A stretch of 64,000 bases of DNA from Bacillus sp. S/N-304-OC-R1. GTDB lineage: Bacteria > Bacillota > Bacilli > Bacillales > Cytobacillaceae. This document shows, in pieces, positions 7,221 to 15,798 of this stretch. The position numbers were made by a program, and so were the translations under genes. The stretch is from contig NZ_JACWFE010000004.1 of NCBI RefSeq assembly GCF_019749375.1, forward strand, positions 186,001 through 250,000, read 5' to 3'. The stretch's first letter is position 1. The number at the start of each line of letters is the position of its first letter. Below the pieces are notes generated by a model. That model was not told the DNA's origin. It saw only the letters and a program-made list of their open reading frames with translations, and made no database searches.

Positions 7221-8876
7221 GTGGAATTTGACGTAATCGTAATTGGAGCCGGGCTCGCCGGTTTAGTGGCTACAGCAGAAATAGCGGATGCCGGCAAGAA
7301 GGTGCTGCTTTTGGATCAGGAGCCCGAAGCTTCATTTGGGGGACAAGCATGGTGGTCTTTTGGAGGCTTGTTTTTGGTGGATTCGCCAGAGCAGCGGCTG
7401 CTGGGCATTAGTGACTCCAAGGAATTAGCATGGCAGGATTGGCTCGGAACGGCAGGGTTTGACAGGGAAGAGGATGAAGACTATTGGGCACGCAAATGGG
7501 CGGAGGCATATGTCGATTTTGCTTCCGGCGAGAAACGGGCATGGCTGTATGATATGGGCGTTCGTTTTTTTCCAGTAGTCGGATGGGCTGAAAGAGGGGG
7601 GTACTTAGCTGATGGCCATGGAAACTCAGTTCCGAGGTTCCATGTTGTCTGGGGAACTGGACCGGGAATTGTAGCTCCATTTGAGCGGCGGGTACGTGAG
7701 CACATTAAAAATGGCATGGTTGATTATCGTCCGCGGCATCGTGTTGATCATCTGCTCCAAGAAAATGGCGCCATTGTGGGTGTATCCGGATCAGTACTGA
7801 AAGAGAGCTCTGCTATGCGAGGAGAAGACAGCAACAGAGAAGTGATTGGTGAATTTGAATATCGAGGACAGGCAGTTCTTGTTTCAAGCGGAGGAATTGG
7901 GGCAAATCTAGAACTCGTTCGCAAAAATTGGCCAAGCCGGTTAGGGAATGCGCCTAAAAACATGATTTCGGGGGTGCCGGCACATGTGGACGGCCGTATG
8001 CTAGGCATTACAGAAGCAGCTGGAGGAAGAATTGTTAATCGGGATCGGATGTGGCACTATACAGAAGGAATTAAAAACTGGAATCCCATCTGGAGTCATC
8101 ATGGAATTAGGATTCTACCAGGACCTTCGTCTATCTGGCTAGATGCGGTGGGAAAGAGATTTCCTGCTCCTAATTTCCCAGGATTCGATACTTTAGGCAC
8201 TTTGGAAGCCATAATGAAAACAGGGTATGATTATTCATGGTTTATTCTTACAAAGAAAATCATTGCAAAAGAATTTGCTCTTTCAGGTTCTGAACAAAAC
8301 CCTGATCTTACAGGTAAAAGTATCCGGCAAGTGATAGGTCGGGCACTTTCTGGTATTCCTGCACCTGTACAGGCCTTTATGGACAAAGGTGAAGACTTTA
8401 TCATCGCAGATAATCTAGAGGAACTTGTCGCGGGAATGAACAAACTGACAGGCAATCAATTATTAGACGTGGCTCAAATCAAAAGGCAGCTGAACGCAAG
8501 AGACCGAGAGATGGATAATAAATTTACAAAAGACCTCCAAGTAACAGCTTTGCGAGGCGCAAGGAACTATATAGGTGACAAGCTTATTCGGGTGGCAAAG
8601 CCACATAAAATACTGGACCCGCAAAACGGCCCTCTCATTGCCGTACGTTTAAATATTTTGAGTCGAAAAACTTTGGGAGGTCTTCAAACAGATTTATCGG
8701 GGCGGGTGCTTAGTCAAACAGGGGATGTAATCAGAGGACTTTATACAGCCGGTGAAGCTGCCGGATTTGGAGGTGGCGGTGTCCATGGCTATCGGGCATT
8801 GGAAGGAACATTCCTGGGTGGCTGCTTGTTTACCGGAAGAACAGCTGGAAGGGCAATAGCATCTGAATTAAACTAA
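7221..8876 (+). CDS. FAD-binding dehydrogenase (KstD/fumarate reductase flavoprotein family)
   Basis: 551 aa. The N-terminal Rossmann motif VIVIGAGLAGLVATAEIA binds the FAD ADP moiety, followed by the acidic strand end LLLDQEP. GGQAWWSFGG near residues 39-48 and the C-terminal TAGEAAGFGGGGVHGYRAL with GTFLGG near the end are hallmarks of the PRK12834-type FAD-binding dehydrogenases related to 3-ketosteroid delta-1-dehydrogenase. Substrate unknown. The GTG start has AAGGAGG 7 nt upstream. It stands alone and is more G+C-rich than its flanks, a mild hint of different ancestry. Probably cytoplasmic; no signal peptide. Confidence 0.9.
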   Translation: MEFDVIVIGAGLAGLVATAEIADAGKKVLLLDQEPEASFGGQAWWSFGGLFLVDSPEQRLLGISDSKELAWQDWLGTAGFDREEDEDYWARKWAEAYVDFASGEKRAWLYDMGVRFFPVVGWAERGGYLADGHGNSVPRFHVVWGTGPGIVAPFERRVREHIKNGMVDYRPRHRVDHLLQENGAIVGVSGSVLKESSAMRGEDSNREVIGEFEYRGQAVLVSSGGIGANLELVRKNWPSRLGNAPKNMISGVPAHVDGRMLGITEAAGGRIVNRDRMWHYTEGIKNWNPIWSHHGIRILPGPSSIWLDAVGKRFPAPNFPGFDTLGTLEAIMKTGYDYSWFILTKKIIAKEFALSGSEQNPDLTGKSIRQVIGRALSGIPAPVQAFMDKGEDFIIADNLEELVAGMNKLTGNQLLDVAQIKRQLNARDREMDNKFTKDLQVTALRGARNYIGDKLIRVAKPHKILDPQNGPLIAVRLNILSRKTLGGLQTDLSGRVLSQTGDVIRGLYTAGEAAGFGGGGVHGYRALEGTFLGGCLFTGRTAGRAIASELN

Positions 8877-8999
8877 CTACCTCTTCTGTCATTTAACCAT
8901 AAAAGGATTCAAGTGATATTAGAAGCCGTTTTTTCGATTTTCATGATTCTATTATTCACGTAAATAGAGGACAGATGTTTCCTATTTTATGACAATAGA

Positions 9000-9031
9000 A
9001 AAAGCCGGTTCAATTATCACGAACCGGCTTC
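9000..9031 (-). terminator. Intrinsic terminator of the vWA lipoprotein gene
   Basis: Perfect 10-bp stem AAGCCGGTTC / GAACCGGCTT followed by TTTTCTATTG on the minus strand. Confidence 0.9.
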
Positions 9032-9035
9032 CCCA

Positions 9036-10463
9036 TTACCAAGTATCCCCTCGCTCTTTTTTCAATTCCTTCATCTTCTCGACCCATTCGTCAACTCTTT
9101 GTTTGATTTCTTGGCTTTTGGCATCTGCTTTTTCTCGATTGGTCTTATAGATGGCGTAGTAGAGGTCTCGTAATTCTTCATTACGCTCATGTGCCCAGTT
9201 TCTTAGCTCTGATTCTTGATCAGGTGTAATCCACTCATTTTCTGCCATAATCTTAATTGCATCGAGGATTCGATGTGACTCGCTTCTGCCGATATTTCTT
9301 AATAGAAGTGGGTATTCTTCGCCTTTTTTATACTCGGCGACCATTTCCCATCCGTCTGGTGACATAGTAAAGGCAAAGGCAAGATCCAGAGTAGAGGGCA
9401 GCCACTTATATTGAATCGTATTTTTTAATTCTTCTGGATTGTCTGCTCTGAAATATTCCCCATTGCCTGCTTCGGCAACTGCCTTTAATTGGTTTTCGGT
9501 TTTACTGTCTACATCAAAGCCGATAATATTCACTTTATTGCCGCTGTTTTGTTGAACAAGGTCTTTACTAGCTTGAACTGGATCGCCGTCACATGTTTCA
9601 GCACCATCGCTGACAATGTAAATCGTTGTTACACCATCATAGCTGCTGCTCATTTCTGCCGCTTTTTCGATGGCGCCAGCTAGGGGAGTCCAGCCTTTGC
9701 TTTCAAAGGAATCGACTGCTCCATGAAATTGCTCTTTGGAATACTTCCCCATCGGGTAGATTTCCTCTATTCCTTTACAGGATATTTCCTTATCAGCTGC
9801 TGATTCAGAGCCTTTATGGCCATATACTACAAGAGACACTTCACTCGTTTGTCCAATCGTCTGTGCGAAGCTCTTTACAGCCTCTTTAGCAATATCCATT
9901 TTGACTTTTCCTTCAGTTGTAAGGAGCATACTTGAACTGGCATCAAGTAGAATGATGGTTTTTTCTGTTGAATTTTTCTCCTCAGTGCCCTCGGCAAGTG
10001 TAGGATCCGGCAAGTACGGCTCCTCAAACTCTGGTTCATAGGCTTTCGCTTTTTCGATGACTTCTTTATAGTGTGGACTGGCAAGTAAAGACAAGAGGCC
10101 TTTCTTGATTTCTTCCGTATTTGTTGTTTCCTTCGTTAATTTTTCAAGCTCGGGTGTCAGTTTGTTCTGAAGAGCTCGTTCCATTGTTGGTGTATCGAAA
10201 CCAATGTCTTCAACGTCCTTTTCATACGAAAGGTCACTCATGAGTTTTCCTGGTGGCAAGAATAGTAAGCTTTCCTCGGAGACTTCTAAATTAAAATTCT
10301 TTAAATGGGCTAAAATTTCATCCTGTTTTTGCGCCTGTTCTTGTTCCTGCTGGTGATCTTCTTTTGTAATAATCGGAGTGGATGTTTCTATCTCCTTGTC
10401 ATTGCTGCATGCGGAAAGGACAAATGGAATAAGGATCAGCAATAATAAGGCAAATCGTCTCAC
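9036..10463 (-). CDS. vWA domain lipoprotein
   Basis: 475 aa. Signal peptide RRFALLLLILIPFVLSAC with lipobox LSAC. After a charged linker comes a von Willebrand A domain with the metal-ion-dependent adhesion motif DASSSM, a conserved Thr (GWTPLAGAI) and Asp (YIVSDGAETC). The C-terminus is a charged helical segment (KADAKSQEIKQRVDEWVEKM). It resembles the YwmC/YwmD-type secreted vWA proteins of Bacillus and probably mediates protein contacts at the cell surface. The start was set at GTG 10463 because AGGAGG lies 7 nt upstream; the longer frame to 10535 would spoil the signal peptide. Monocistronic. Confidence 0.88.
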   Translation of the reverse strand: MRRFALLLLILIPFVLSACSNDKEIETSTPIITKEDHQQEQEQAQKQDEILAHLKNFNLEVSEESLLFLPPGKLMSDLSYEKDVEDIGFDTPTMERALQNKLTPELEKLTKETTNTEEIKKGLLSLLASPHYKEVIEKAKAYEPEFEEPYLPDPTLAEGTEEKNSTEKTIILLDASSSMLLTTEGKVKMDIAKEAVKSFAQTIGQTSEVSLVVYGHKGSESAADKEISCKGIEEIYPMGKYSKEQFHGAVDSFESKGWTPLAGAIEKAAEMSSSYDGVTTIYIVSDGAETCDGDPVQASKDLVQQNSGNKVNIIGFDVDSKTENQLKAVAEAGNGEYFRADNPEELKNTIQYKWLPSTLDLAFAFTMSPDGWEMVAEYKKGEEYPLLLRNIGRSESHRILDAIKIMAENEWITPDQESELRNWAHERNEELRDLYYAIYKTNREKADAKSQEIKQRVDEWVEKMKELKKERGDTW

Positions 10464-10716
10464 AAAAATCCTCCTCTTTTTCTGGCATTTTATGTAATTG
10501 ATATTAGCTATTAATCTAATTAATAAGTATACCATAGAAAAAGAGCATTTATGAATAATTTACATTATTTGGTGCTTTAGGTGGTTTTTCTGAATCAGAT
10601 ATCTATTAATATTCGTGGAATAGTGGACCGGTCTTTTGTCCATATATCAAAAAGCAAGGAATGCTTGCTAGCTTTTTGTATGAATTATGGGAAAATTTAA
10701 ATAAGGAGGGAAGGTT

Positions 10717-11847
10717 ATGAACATTGGCGAAAAGCTAAAACTACGAAGGAAAAAAACGGGATTTACCCAGGAGCAAATTGCTGAAAAAATGAATATTACT
10801 AGGCAGACACTTTCTAATTGGGAGGTCGGGAAAAACTTCCCCGACATAGAATCAATTATTAAGCTAAGCCATATCTACCAACTTTCCTTAGATGAATTAT
10901 TATTAGGCAAAATTTTTTTCAAAGGAGTGACGGTCATGGCTAAAAAGCTAACCCAATTGGAAATTCAAAGCATGATAAGAAAGCATTATCCTTTAGCTAG
11001 TCATTTCAAGGAACTAAATGGTGGTCTTGTCTCACAAACATACTCGTTCCAGTCAAATAACGAATACTTTATTTTTCAAGTAGGGAATCGTCCTGAAGTG
11101 TATGAAAAAGAGAGATGGGTATATCACTGCTTTAATCAATTTCTTCCTTTAAGGGAAGTGTTGGATATACACGTACCGGAAAGTGGGGACGTTTATTCAA
11201 TTTCTAGATATATTGAAGGAAGTAAATTATTCGATTTAAATAGCCAGGAAATCCTCGATGTATGCTCAGATGTAATAAAAACTCTTGATTTATTAGAAGG
11301 AATTGAAATTACCGGACAGAATGGGTATGGCAGATTTGACCATACAGGGCATGCGGGTTATCCAACCTGGGAGGACTATATAAAAGCAGTGTATAACAAG
11401 GAAATATATGATTGGACTGCATTAGAAAAGAAGGGCTTAAATTCGGATGTCGTCGATCAGGCGATTAAAGAATTGAAATCCCATATTAAAAATGTTTCAT
11501 TAAGTAAAAAATATTTAGTTCACGGCGATTTAGGATCGTTTAATTTATTAGCTAAAGATGGAAAAATTGCTGGGGTGATCGATTGGAGCCTTTCTATGTA
11601 TGGAGATCATCTATATGACAAAGCGAATATTTTGTTTTGGAATGAGGATAAGCTTCAGCCACTCATACAAAGGATTACCAATAAATATTTGAATACTCAA
11701 GAATCCAAAGAAAAAATTTATTGCTACATGCTTCGCATCGGTCTGGAGGAAATATTCAATACAGTTATTCTAGACGAAATCGGATATGACATTGAATGGG
11801 TTGCGAATAGATTGCAAACTATTATTAATCGTGAATTTCGAAAATAG
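10717..11847 (+). CDS. XRE helix-turn-helix fused to an aminoglycoside-phosphotransferase-like kinase
   Basis: 376 aa. Residues 1-65 are a full XRE/Cro-type HTH (EKLKLRRKKTGFTQEQIAEK, TRQTLSNWEVGKNFPD). The rest is an APH/choline-kinase fold with the catalytic loop HGDLGSFN (His269, Asp271, Asn276) and the metal-binding VIDWS near residue 289. It therefore should transfer phosphate from ATP to a small molecule; whether that is an antibiotic is unknown. The HTH start has GGAGGG upstream. An internal ATG at 10936 (Met74) has its own AAAGGAG 8 nt upstream, so the kinase could also be made alone (about 303 aa). This looks like two adjacent genes joined in frame. Confidence 0.8.
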   Translation: MNIGEKLKLRRKKTGFTQEQIAEKMNITRQTLSNWEVGKNFPDIESIIKLSHIYQLSLDELLLGKIFFKGVTVMAKKLTQLEIQSMIRKHYPLASHFKELNGGLVSQTYSFQSNNEYFIFQVGNRPEVYEKERWVYHCFNQFLPLREVLDIHVPESGDVYSISRYIEGSKLFDLNSQEILDVCSDVIKTLDLLEGIEITGQNGYGRFDHTGHAGYPTWEDYIKAVYNKEIYDWTALEKKGLNSDVVDQAIKELKSHIKNVSLSKKYLVHGDLGSFNLLAKDGKIAGVIDWSLSMYGDHLYDKANILFWNEDKLQPLIQRITNKYLNTQESKEKIYCYMLRIGLEEIFNTVILDEIGYDIEWVANRLQTIINREFRK

Positions 11848-11988
11848 TTACGGGTTAATACCGAAGAAAATCGAGATTTTATTTTACCTTAATCTTCCCA
11901 TTATAACTCTCCTCGTTATAACCCAAAATAAGATGGTCCCATCAATGCTTGGGAGATCCTTTGGTTATGACGAAGGGAGCTGGTTCGT

Positions 11989-12399
11989 TTGAAATGGCAT
12001 AGAATGCTTTTGTCCATGCTGCAGCAGCGCCAAGATAAAAAAGTAGCGATTGCGGTAGACACATCCACAAATGAAGCACCAAAGGTATTAATTAATAACA
12101 TTGTGAAATTATTTGAACATGTGAAGCCTGATGCCTTATTAGTTCAAGCGGATTTTAAAATCAGAAGTATTATTCCCGTAAAGAGTGACTCTATTCAGTA
12201 CTATACACATGGGAAATCATCCTATACATTAGTTCTCGAATGGGCAGAGGAGAATAAGGTGGACACGTTGTTTTATATTACTGATGTAACTGGTTTTATA
12301 ACAGACGAGATCACTGAGGTCGGCTATGAATTGTTTTGGCTAGTCCCTGGTTCGTTTTTACCTAGGGTGCCATTTGGAAAAGCAATTAAAGTTGCTTAA
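11989..12399 (+). CDS. VWA-like (DUF2201 C-terminal type) protein, probably truncated
   Basis: 136 aa. AIAVDTSTNE at residues ~19-28, a middle acidic strand, DTLFYITDVTGFI and the ending FWLVPGSFLPRVPFGKAIKV match the VWA-like C-terminal half of DUF2201 metallopeptidase-like proteins (DTSGS, YFTDG and a PFG ending). The N-terminal peptidase half is missing and cannot be found in the 140 bp upstream, and DTSTN departs from DxSxS. TTG start with AAGGGAG 9 nt upstream, so it may be translated. Either a domain-size gene or a remnant. Confidence 0.6.
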   Translation: MKWHRMLLSMLQQRQDKKVAIAVDTSTNEAPKVLINNIVKLFEHVKPDALLVQADFKIRSIIPVKSDSIQYYTHGKSSYTLVLEWAEENKVDTLFYITDVTGFITDEITEVGYELFWLVPGSFLPRVPFGKAIKVA

Positions 12400-12408
12400 T
12401 TAAGATGA

Positions 12409-12433
12409 AATCCCTCACACAGGTGAGGGATTC
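12409..12433. terminator. Hairpin between convergent genes
   Basis: Perfect 10-bp arms AATCCCTCAC / GTGAGGGATT with a 4-nt loop, between the VWA-like gene and the convergent DUF421 gene. The flanking T-run is short. Confidence 0.65.
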
Positions 12434-12460
12434 CTCCACTTAGACAACTAGTCGAATTAA

Positions 12461-13168
12461 TCAATTATCATTACCGGGCTTATAGGAATAAAGGTCATGA
12501 TTTTGATCTGAAAGCCGATTATCATCAATGAATACCTTCCCGTTTTCAAGAAAGGTGGCCAGTGTAATGTCCTTTATTTTTCCACCCGTTTTTTGGACTT
12601 CGCTCATGAGCCAATCTTGATCAAGCTGCAAATATTTTAAGTTATGATAAATAATTTGCCCATCCATGATCAATGGAATAGGAATATACTCTCTCTTTAC
12701 TTTTAATTGCAGATCACTAGGTTGCACAGGTCTGTATTCTGCCTTTGGGATGACGCTTATACTCCCTGTTTCCTCCATGACAGCTAGCGCAATGTTTTGG
12801 GTATTCGTGTATCCTTGTATTCTTAAATGTGCTAATAATTCATTGATAGGCATTCGGACCTTTTTTAATCCTTTTCGATCAATATCCCCATTACTAATTA
12901 AAACTGTAGGGGTCTCATATAAAATCCATCTAAATTTATTATGTATAGTTAGACGAATAAAAATTCTATATAAAATGACAGTTATTCCTGCATAAATGAC
13001 CGCTTTGCCGATATGACTATCCTCAATAGGCGTACTGATAATATTAGTTAGGACAAAAATATACAATAAATCAAATGAGTGCATTTGTGAAACAGCTTTT
13101 TTGCCTGTCAATCGTAAAAATAAATACCCAGCTATAAACACGATGAATGTACGAAAAAATATGTCCAA
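12461..13168 (-). CDS. DUF421 (YetF-like) membrane protein
   Basis: 235 aa. Three N-terminal membrane segments (residues ~3-20, 32-50, 58-78) are followed by a soluble part with the DUF421 hallmarks LRLTGKKAVSQM, a PTVLISNGDIDRKGLKK strand, and an ending of the KYLQLDQDWLMSEVQ and DITLATFLENG type. YetF/YrbG/YdfR proteins of Bacillus are spore- or envelope-associated; the biochemical role is not established. TTG 13168 was chosen because AGGAG sits 9 nt upstream; the longer frame adds a non-membrane Cys-rich tail. Confidence 0.85.
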   Translation of the reverse strand: MDIFFRTFIVFIAGYLFLRLTGKKAVSQMHSFDLLYIFVLTNIISTPIEDSHIGKAVIYAGITVILYRIFIRLTIHNKFRWILYETPTVLISNGDIDRKGLKKVRMPINELLAHLRIQGYTNTQNIALAVMEETGSISVIPKAEYRPVQPSDLQLKVKREYIPIPLIMDGQIIYHNLKYLQLDQDWLMSEVQKTGGKIKDITLATFLENGKVFIDDNRLSDQNHDLYSYKPGNDN

Positions 13169-13276
13169 GTAACATCGCTCCTGAAAATAAACCAGAATGT
13201 AAAAATATTTGAATGACTTTTTTCCACAGGTGTGCTCCACTCGAGAGTACCTTTAGTTAAGTTTTTAAAAAAAGTT

Positions 13277-13304
13277 AGGATCCCTCCCAAAGTCAGGGAT
13301 CCTT
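13277..13304 (-). terminator. Intrinsic terminator of the glutamate-synthase-like gene
   Basis: Stem AGGATCCCT / AGGGATCCT followed on the minus strand by AACTTTTTTT. Confidence 0.9.
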
Positions 13305-13318
13305 CCATGGTACACAGA

Positions 13319-14926
13319 TTAACTGACAGTTGACTTTATATGCTCCTGCATTTCTCTAATAATAGTTTCTAATGGAGTCACAATCCCTTTTTCATCCTTA
13401 TACATAATATGCCTTGGCTGAAAGTGAACAGGGGAATCGATCCCGGCGGCTGCCGATATTCGAAAAAGACCCTTTCTTAAATTGACGAGGAAATTGACAA
13501 CTCTATATTTTTTCTCATCAATGACCAGAGCCTTTTGCAAATCAGGATCTGTTGTTGCCACCCCGACTGGACAAGCGTTTGAATGACATTTCAATGTTTG
13601 GATACATCCGACTGCAATCATAAATCCGCGGGCAATATTTACGAGATCAGCTCCCATTGCTAAGGCAACGGCAATCCGGTCAGGGGTGAATAGCTTGCCA
13701 GATGCAATAATTTTTACCCGATCACGAACACCGTATTTTTTGAGTGTCGAAACGAGAATAGGGAGGGCAGATTTAATGGGCAATCCAACGCTATCGATTA
13801 GCTCTTGATAGGAGGCACCGGTTCCGCCTTCACCGCCATCCACAGTAATGAAATCTGGACCTTTTCCGGTTTCCTTCATATATTTGGCGAGCTCTTCTAC
13901 ACTATCTGTTCCGCCGACAACTAACTTCAATCCTACTGGTTTACCGGTCTGATTTCGAATCTTTTCAATAAAATCACACATGGAAACGACATCACTATAC
14001 TGAATAAATCGGTTTGGACTATCGATGGATTTGTATGGCTCCACTTTTCGGATTGCGGCAATTTCTGGATTAACCTTTTCGGCATCAATATGACCGCCGC
14101 GTGTTTTGGCACCTTGAGCAAGCTTGATTTCGAAAGCCTTTATTTGCGGAATCTCACTTTTTCGCTTTAATTCTTCCCAGTCCATCTCTCCGTTTGCATC
14201 ACGCACTCCGAACATCGCTGGGCCAATTTGCATGATAATATCGACTCCGCCATCTAAATGATAAGGGGAGAGGCCGCCTTCACCTGTATTCATCCACGTT
14301 CCTTTCGCAAGACCTAATCCGTTTGAAAGTGCAGTAATGGCATTTTTCCCTAATGAACCATAACTCATCGCAGACATGCCGATCAAGCCCTTTAGCACGA
14401 ATGGATGCTTTGTGTTCGGACCGATGACAACTGCATCATCGTCATGCAGTAAATAGGCAGTAGATTCTTCATCCTCCCATTTTTCTTCCCTTTGTGAAAA
14501 CAGCGGATCTTTCACTAAGATATACCTTTTCGTTGTGACTGTGGTGTCCCGATCCATCTTCATTTCTTCTGCTAATTTAGGGAACATATCATTGCGTACA
14601 TAGAGACCCTCGTCATCAAAATCCCGTTTCGATCCAAATCCGACAACATCGCGCAAATATTTGGCGCCTTTTACGATATGCTCATATTCATCTCTAGAAA
14701 ACGGCTTTCCTTCCGTATCGCTATTGAACCAATATTGCCGCATTTCCGGACCAATTTTTTCGAAAAAATAGCGGACCCTGCCAAGGACAGGATAATTTCT
14801 TAAAATCGAATGCATCTTTTGGTTGCGATCAAACACAAGCAAATATCCGAGAAAAATCACAAACCCAGCAATCACAAGAAATAGAATGACAAATCCTGAT
14901 ATTATCAACAAATCCGCCCAATTCAT
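13319..14926 (-). CDS. FMN-binding glutamate synthase family protein (paralogue 1)
   Basis: 535 aa. One N-terminal membrane helix (residues ~5-32) anchors a GltB-type (αβ)8 FMN barrel: SAMSYGSLGKNAITAL, NTGEGGLSPYHL, the TVDGGEGGTGA loop, and IARGFMIAVGC followed by Cys-x5-Cys-x4-Cys (CIQTLKCHSNACPVGV), the 3Fe-4S cluster pattern of glutamate synthase. It lacks the glutaminase domain, as in YerD-type proteins of Bacillus, so true GOGAT activity is doubtful; the electron donor and substrate are unknown. A close paralogue lies at 25375-26991. Monocistronic, divergent from the YczE-type gene. Confidence 0.9.
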   Translation of the reverse strand: MNWADLLIISGFVILFLVIAGFVIFLGYLLVFDRNQKMHSILRNYPVLGRVRYFFEKIGPEMRQYWFNSDTEGKPFSRDEYEHIVKGAKYLRDVVGFGSKRDFDDEGLYVRNDMFPKLAEEMKMDRDTTVTTKRYILVKDPLFSQREEKWEDEESTAYLLHDDDAVVIGPNTKHPFVLKGLIGMSAMSYGSLGKNAITALSNGLGLAKGTWMNTGEGGLSPYHLDGGVDIIMQIGPAMFGVRDANGEMDWEELKRKSEIPQIKAFEIKLAQGAKTRGGHIDAEKVNPEIAAIRKVEPYKSIDSPNRFIQYSDVVSMCDFIEKIRNQTGKPVGLKLVVGGTDSVEELAKYMKETGKGPDFITVDGGEGGTGASYQELIDSVGLPIKSALPILVSTLKKYGVRDRVKIIASGKLFTPDRIAVALAMGADLVNIARGFMIAVGCIQTLKCHSNACPVGVATTDPDLQKALVIDEKKYRVVNFLVNLRKGLFRISAAAGIDSPVHFQPRHIMYKDEKGIVTPLETIIREMQEHIKSTVS

Positions 14927-15093
14927 ACTAAACCCTCCATAAAAAGTCAGATAATGTTTATCTTACTCTCTGGAACGACATTTATTCGTTTATTTCCTAT
15001 ATAGATAAAAGAAATTGCGCGGGGAAAAAGACTTTCTCCTTCATTCTTATGGTATATTAATATAGCATTCTATAAGAAGAAGGAGCACTATTG

Positions 15094-15738
15094 ATGAGAA
15101 AAGAATGGTTTCTGCGCTGGTCATTTTTTATTGTTGGATTAATGATTTTAGCGTTTGGGATTTCATTAACCATAAAAGGGAAGAATTTAGGTATTGGGCC
15201 GTGGGATGTTTTTCATTACGGGTTATTTCTTAAATTTGGTCTCACTATTGGTTCTTGGTCGATTATAAGCGGATGTATTCTTTTGTTGATTAGTTCCGTT
15301 ATCAAAAAGGAATGGCCCCGATTAGGAGCACTTTGTAATATGTTGTTTCTTGGATTATTCATTGATTTATTCAATTGGCTGCTTCCGCCAGTTGATAGTT
15401 TAATAGGAGAATCCGTGGTGTATGTACTCGGTGTTATTTTTCTAGGCTATGGAATTGGCTTATATGTTTCAGCAGATCTTGGAGCCGGACCAAGAGACAA
15501 TTTTATGCTACTGATTATTGAAAAAACGGGCTGGAGCATCCCATGGGTGCGAAATGGGATAGAAATATTCATTTTTCTTATCGGCTGGCTATTAGGGGGA
15601 CCTGTCGGAATAGGTACGGTGCTTATTGCTTTTGGATTAGGACCCATACTAGGAATATCGATCCCACATTGTCAAAAGGTATTTTCTCTTTTCCTCAAAC
15701 AAGGGAATTCAGCAACTGCAGATACATCCATTAGATGA
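15094..15738 (+). CDS. YczE/YitT-type integral membrane protein
   Basis: 214 aa with five to six hydrophobic segments. Family marks are WSFFIVGLMILAFGISLTIK, GIGPWDVFHYG, YVSADLGAGPRDNFMLLI and a GPVGIGTVLIAFGLGP segment, as in YczE/YyaS/YitT proteins. Function is undetermined. ATG 15094 (MRKEWF) was preferred to TTG 15091 because AAGGAG lies 8-10 nt upstream. Its stop codon is 5 nt before a GAGACTGACT hairpin, and it converges on the Mrr-like gene. Confidence 0.85.
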   Translation: MRKEWFLRWSFFIVGLMILAFGISLTIKGKNLGIGPWDVFHYGLFLKFGLTIGSWSIISGCILLLISSVIKKEWPRLGALCNMLFLGLFIDLFNWLLPPVDSLIGESVVYVLGVIFLGYGIGLYVSADLGAGPRDNFMLLIIEKTGWSIPWVRNGIEIFIFLIGWLLGGPVGIGTVLIAFGLGPILGISIPHCQKVFSLFLKQGNSATADTSIR

Positions 15739-15742
15739 AGAA

Positions 15743-15768
15743 GAGACTGACTTGTTGTAGTCAGTCTC
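15743..15768. repeat. GAGACTGACT hairpin, copy 3 of 3
   Basis: GAGACTGACT / AGTCAGTCTC around TGTTGT, directly after the YczE-type gene stop and 31 bp before the convergent Mrr-like gene end. It is the natural terminator candidate for both, despite lacking a T-run. Confidence 0.7.
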
Positions 15769-15798
15769 TAAGTAAACAAATCTATTTATTACAGAGCT

